This document shows positions 43,159-46,084 of a stretch of DNA of 46,084 nt, one piece after another. Position 1 is the first letter of the stretch. Every line of letters starts with the position of its first letter. The stretch is from Rhizophagus sp. LPA8_4_AMF (taxonomy: Eukaryota; Glomeromycota; Glomeromycetes; Glomerales; Glomeraceae): contig JADRCO010000170.1 in NCBI GenBank assembly GCA_021464525.1, positions 1 through 46,084 on the forward strand. The letters run 5' to 3'. The notes beneath the pieces were generated by a model. It was not told the origin of the DNA, did no database searches, and saw only the letters and a program-made list of their open reading frames with translations. The position numbers were made by a program, and so were the translations under genes.

Positions 43159-46084
43159 TAAAGAATGCAGTTAGCGTAAATTATCTTTGGCATCTTTGAA
43201 GTCAATAGTATCATAGTATATTAATTTTAGACAATATTTATATTTACCATAAATTTGCTGTATCTTATTGTACAACTTTATATATCATTTATATATTTAC
43301 TTTAAATTAGCAATATATTTACTTCATAGTAATGTTTTATTTTCTATATAATTACTTTACAACTGCTATATCTCTTCTATACATTCATCTATATTAAATA
43401 TATACTATTGTATTAAAAATAATATAAAGCAGCTATATGTAATATGCTTACTATATTAAATGATAGTAATATGACAACTACCTAGCCATGATTTCACAGG
43501 TTTTAGCAAAGTAATCATTTTTTATAATATTATTAATATTATTAAAGATAAATCCAAAACTTAACATAATTATATTTATGTTATATGGTAATATTTCAGA
43601 TGAAACCTAAAAAAGGAAATTATAATAATACATTCAATTATTAATTATTGTTATAATTTCCTTTTTAAATTTCACCCAAAATATATATCATATGATATCA
43701 ATGTATCATAGCCATCTTGAAATATTATAATTCTTTGGTTGTATAGTAAATAAATAAATTTTAACTTTAATATTATTATTGATTAGTTGATAAATAAATT
43801 TTAACAACATTATTTGCTAATCTTTTAATTAGAATTTAGAGAATTCAATTCATGTTTTTAAATTTTCATGTAAAAAAAAAGTGCTTGGAGTCTATTAATA
43901 GATTAATTTATTTGGTTAAAAAGAATTGTTAACAAGAAAAATAGTTATACATTTATATTTTTCATTTTATATAATAATAAAAGTTAAGAAATAATTTTAT
44001 TCTTTATAAATTAAGTAATTCTGACTAAAATTAAGATTAAATAACTTTAATGTTGACCAGAAATAAGTTTTAACTGGTTAAATGAATTTTTCTAAAATTT
44101 AAAAGAAAGATTTTAATTAAATTCTTAAATTTAACTTAATTTACTGAAAGAAGTTTTTCTTTATTGTAATTTGCCTAATGTGATGTCTTAATTACTGTTT
44201 GGCATAAATTGGCAATTTTATTTATATTTTACTATCATTAAACAAATAAAATTATCTAAATATGATTTTTTAAAAGTATTTTTTTAAAAAAAATTTCTGG
44301 TCACATAAGAAAGAAAAATAATAAGTATATTAAATAAAAATATTGGTATTATTTTTTTAGCAAATTTTATTTAATTTCTCAAAAATTTTGTATATATGTT
44401 AGATAATACAGTATATGTATAAAGCTAAGTATTTTGAATTTTTATAATTATTTGTTTTATTTTTTGTAATTTTTGGCATTGCACTAAAATTTTAATAAAA
44501 GGTACTGCATTTTCAAAAAATAATATAGATAAAGTTAACATTTTTTGAATTTTTTTTCATTAAATCACTTTCTATTTTTGATCTAAATTTTTTCTTTTTC
44601 ATAAAAATAATAATAATGAAAAATTCATTTATCACTTTTGATTTTCTTTTAGTAAGAATAAAATTGCTTAAAAAATTTTACATAATAAAAAAAAATGGAA
44701 ATTACTTTCCATTTTTAATTTTTCATTATAGATTTTTTCATCAAAAAAATAAATTTTATTAATTTTTAGTTAATTAATAAAAAATTCAAATGTGATACTG
44801 TATATATATATTACTTATATTGTTTTATTTAATTATAATTACTAATAAATATAAGACTATTTCTATTTATACACTAGTATGTGTTTGTATACAGGTTATT
44901 TGATCAGCATAAAATTCTCCTTTTTTGAAAAGAAAATTACACAAAATTCCTATTATGGTAAGTTTAAAAATTAAGAAAAAATTTTTTGTAGAACGAGTAT
45001 TACCAAAAATGAAAAGTTCGCATTGCATAATATCTTAATATGGTAATTTTAATACTCTGGCTGAAATTATGAAAAATTTGGCATGTGATAAATAGTATGT
45101 AACAAATAGGTTTTTCCTACCAAAAAAATTCTGTTTCTAGAATAATAATAAAAATGAAAAACTACAAAGGTGTGATATAGGTGACAAATTATAGTCACGT
45201 GATATATATTTGCATACTAGTATATATTAAAAAATTTTCTAAATATAATTATAGTAATAATTCATTAATAATTTTTATTTTAAAAATAATATTTTAAAAA
45301 AGAAATTTATTTCTCATTTTAACCTAATAGGAGTTTAATATCCAATTGGTTAAATAAGCTTTTAATAAGAACTGAAAATACTTTTCATAATGTATTTTAT
45401 TTTTTTTAAATAAAAGAAAAATTTTAAGAATAAAAAAGACCTTTATTTTAATAATTAAAAAATGTTACTTATGATATTAAATGTATCCTAGTTTAAATTT
45501 GTTAATCAAAAATTTGGCACAGAATTTGGAAATGTAGTCTTCAGCAAAATTAGGGGCATAAATATAATAAATTCAAGTAGAATATATTTTATAATGGATC
45601 ACATTTTATGTTAACCTTTTAATGAAAATAACATTGTACATATATTACAAATAATTCACTTTTATTAATATAGATGGTATTAAAATAATTGTGATTAATT
45701 ATCTAAAAATTGCCTATAAAGAATGTTATAAAAAGAGGGAAAGTTTACAGAATTTTAAGATTTTAAGGATAAAATTTCAAAATATCAGATATATATGTTG
45801 TACCTCAGATCGATTCTTGCCTCAGATTAAATCTGACGTACCTCAGATTAAAATCGTCACCTGACACATCTCATTTGAATCGTATGAATATAGTCTGCTA
45901 TAAATAAACTTTTTTTCTATTAATTAAATTGCTTTTGTATCATAAGTAAACCTATTTGTCACAATAAATTGCACATATTCTGAAATAATTTATATGCAAT
46001 TTTAATTTATATTAAATATATATTGCGAATATTATCTGAAAAATTTGCATTTATAAACACATTTTTTAATAAAGGCTTCATAAG
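43159..46084. other. AT-rich terminal region with no gene
   Basis: No coding signal was found. Structures are the foldback at 43588-43735, a possible distant inverted pair containing ACAAATAGGTT (about 45100 and 45950), and a triple CCTCAGATTAAATC-like repeat at 45803-45860. The rest is low-complexity AT. Confidence 0.45.
43588..43735. repeat. Foldback element, about 150 bp
   Basis: AAAAAGGAAATTATAATAAT on the left is inverted at the right as ATTGTTATAATTTCCTTTTT, and the outer TAATATTTCA is inverted near 43720-43730 after an asymmetric insertion of about 40 bp. It is likely a MITE or its remains. Confidence 0.55.

Overview
The window looks like nuclear DNA of an early-diverging, very AT-rich filamentous fungus, most likely an arbuscular mycorrhizal fungus of the Rhizophagus type. 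The evidence is short introns (about 60-100 nt) with GTAAGT/GTATGT donors and TTTAG/TATAG acceptors, a Sel1-repeat gene, fungal Nha1- and Pho89-type transporters, a Zn2Cys6 gene, and islands of intact genes (about 30% GC by eye) between very AT-rich, repeat-packed stretches. The species call is inference. No rRNA, tRNA or CRISPR was found.

Layout. 1-5.2 kb is repeat and fossil territory: a foldback, a Gag-like fossil, degenerate minisatellites and a poly(A)-ended cassette. 5.2-31 kb is the gene island: a small Zn2Cys6 protein (minus, 3 exons), an unknown basic protein (plus), a 121-bp tandem array, an unknown two-exon gene (plus), a 16-exon transmembrane redox fusion (minus, 21616-16305), a 14-exon Na+/H+ antiporter (minus, 26262-23439), a 5-exon Na+/phosphate symporter (minus, 28297-26442) and a Sel1-repeat gene (plus, 28997-30031). 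30.4-46.1 kb is repeat territory again: a degraded coding relic carrying a palindromic insertion, a polypurine tract over 1 kb long, several terminal-inverted-repeat elements, and four minus-strand arrays of tiny exon-like blocks separated by intron-like spacers.

Two things stand out. First, the gene at 16.3-21.6 kb joins an animal-type haem-peroxidase domain, a DOMON domain, a cytochrome b561 core, a cytochrome b5 domain and an FAD/NAD(P) reductase module in one chain of about 1,384 residues. It is a Duox-like layout built from a different membrane core, and its peroxidase domain has lost the distal Asp-His pair while keeping the proximal His. Second, 34.8-41.8 kb holds about 26 tandem exon/intron-like modules. 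Exon-like blocks are 21-70 nt, spacers are 43-87 nt with GTAAG-type donors and poly(T)-GTAG acceptors, and many spacers carry a palindrome around an ACTAAC/ATTAAC branch-site-like core. They sit inside or beside TIR-bounded elements and look like splicing-competent, introner-like repeats.

How the genes may work together: the symporter (Na+ and phosphate in) and the antiporter (Na+ out) are adjacent, co-oriented and only about 180 bp apart, which would make a functional Na+ circuit for phosphate uptake. The redox protein next to them could move electrons from cytosolic NAD(P)H to an extracellular acceptor. Exon models were assembled by hand from frame continuity and splice consensus; coordinates could be off by a base or two.
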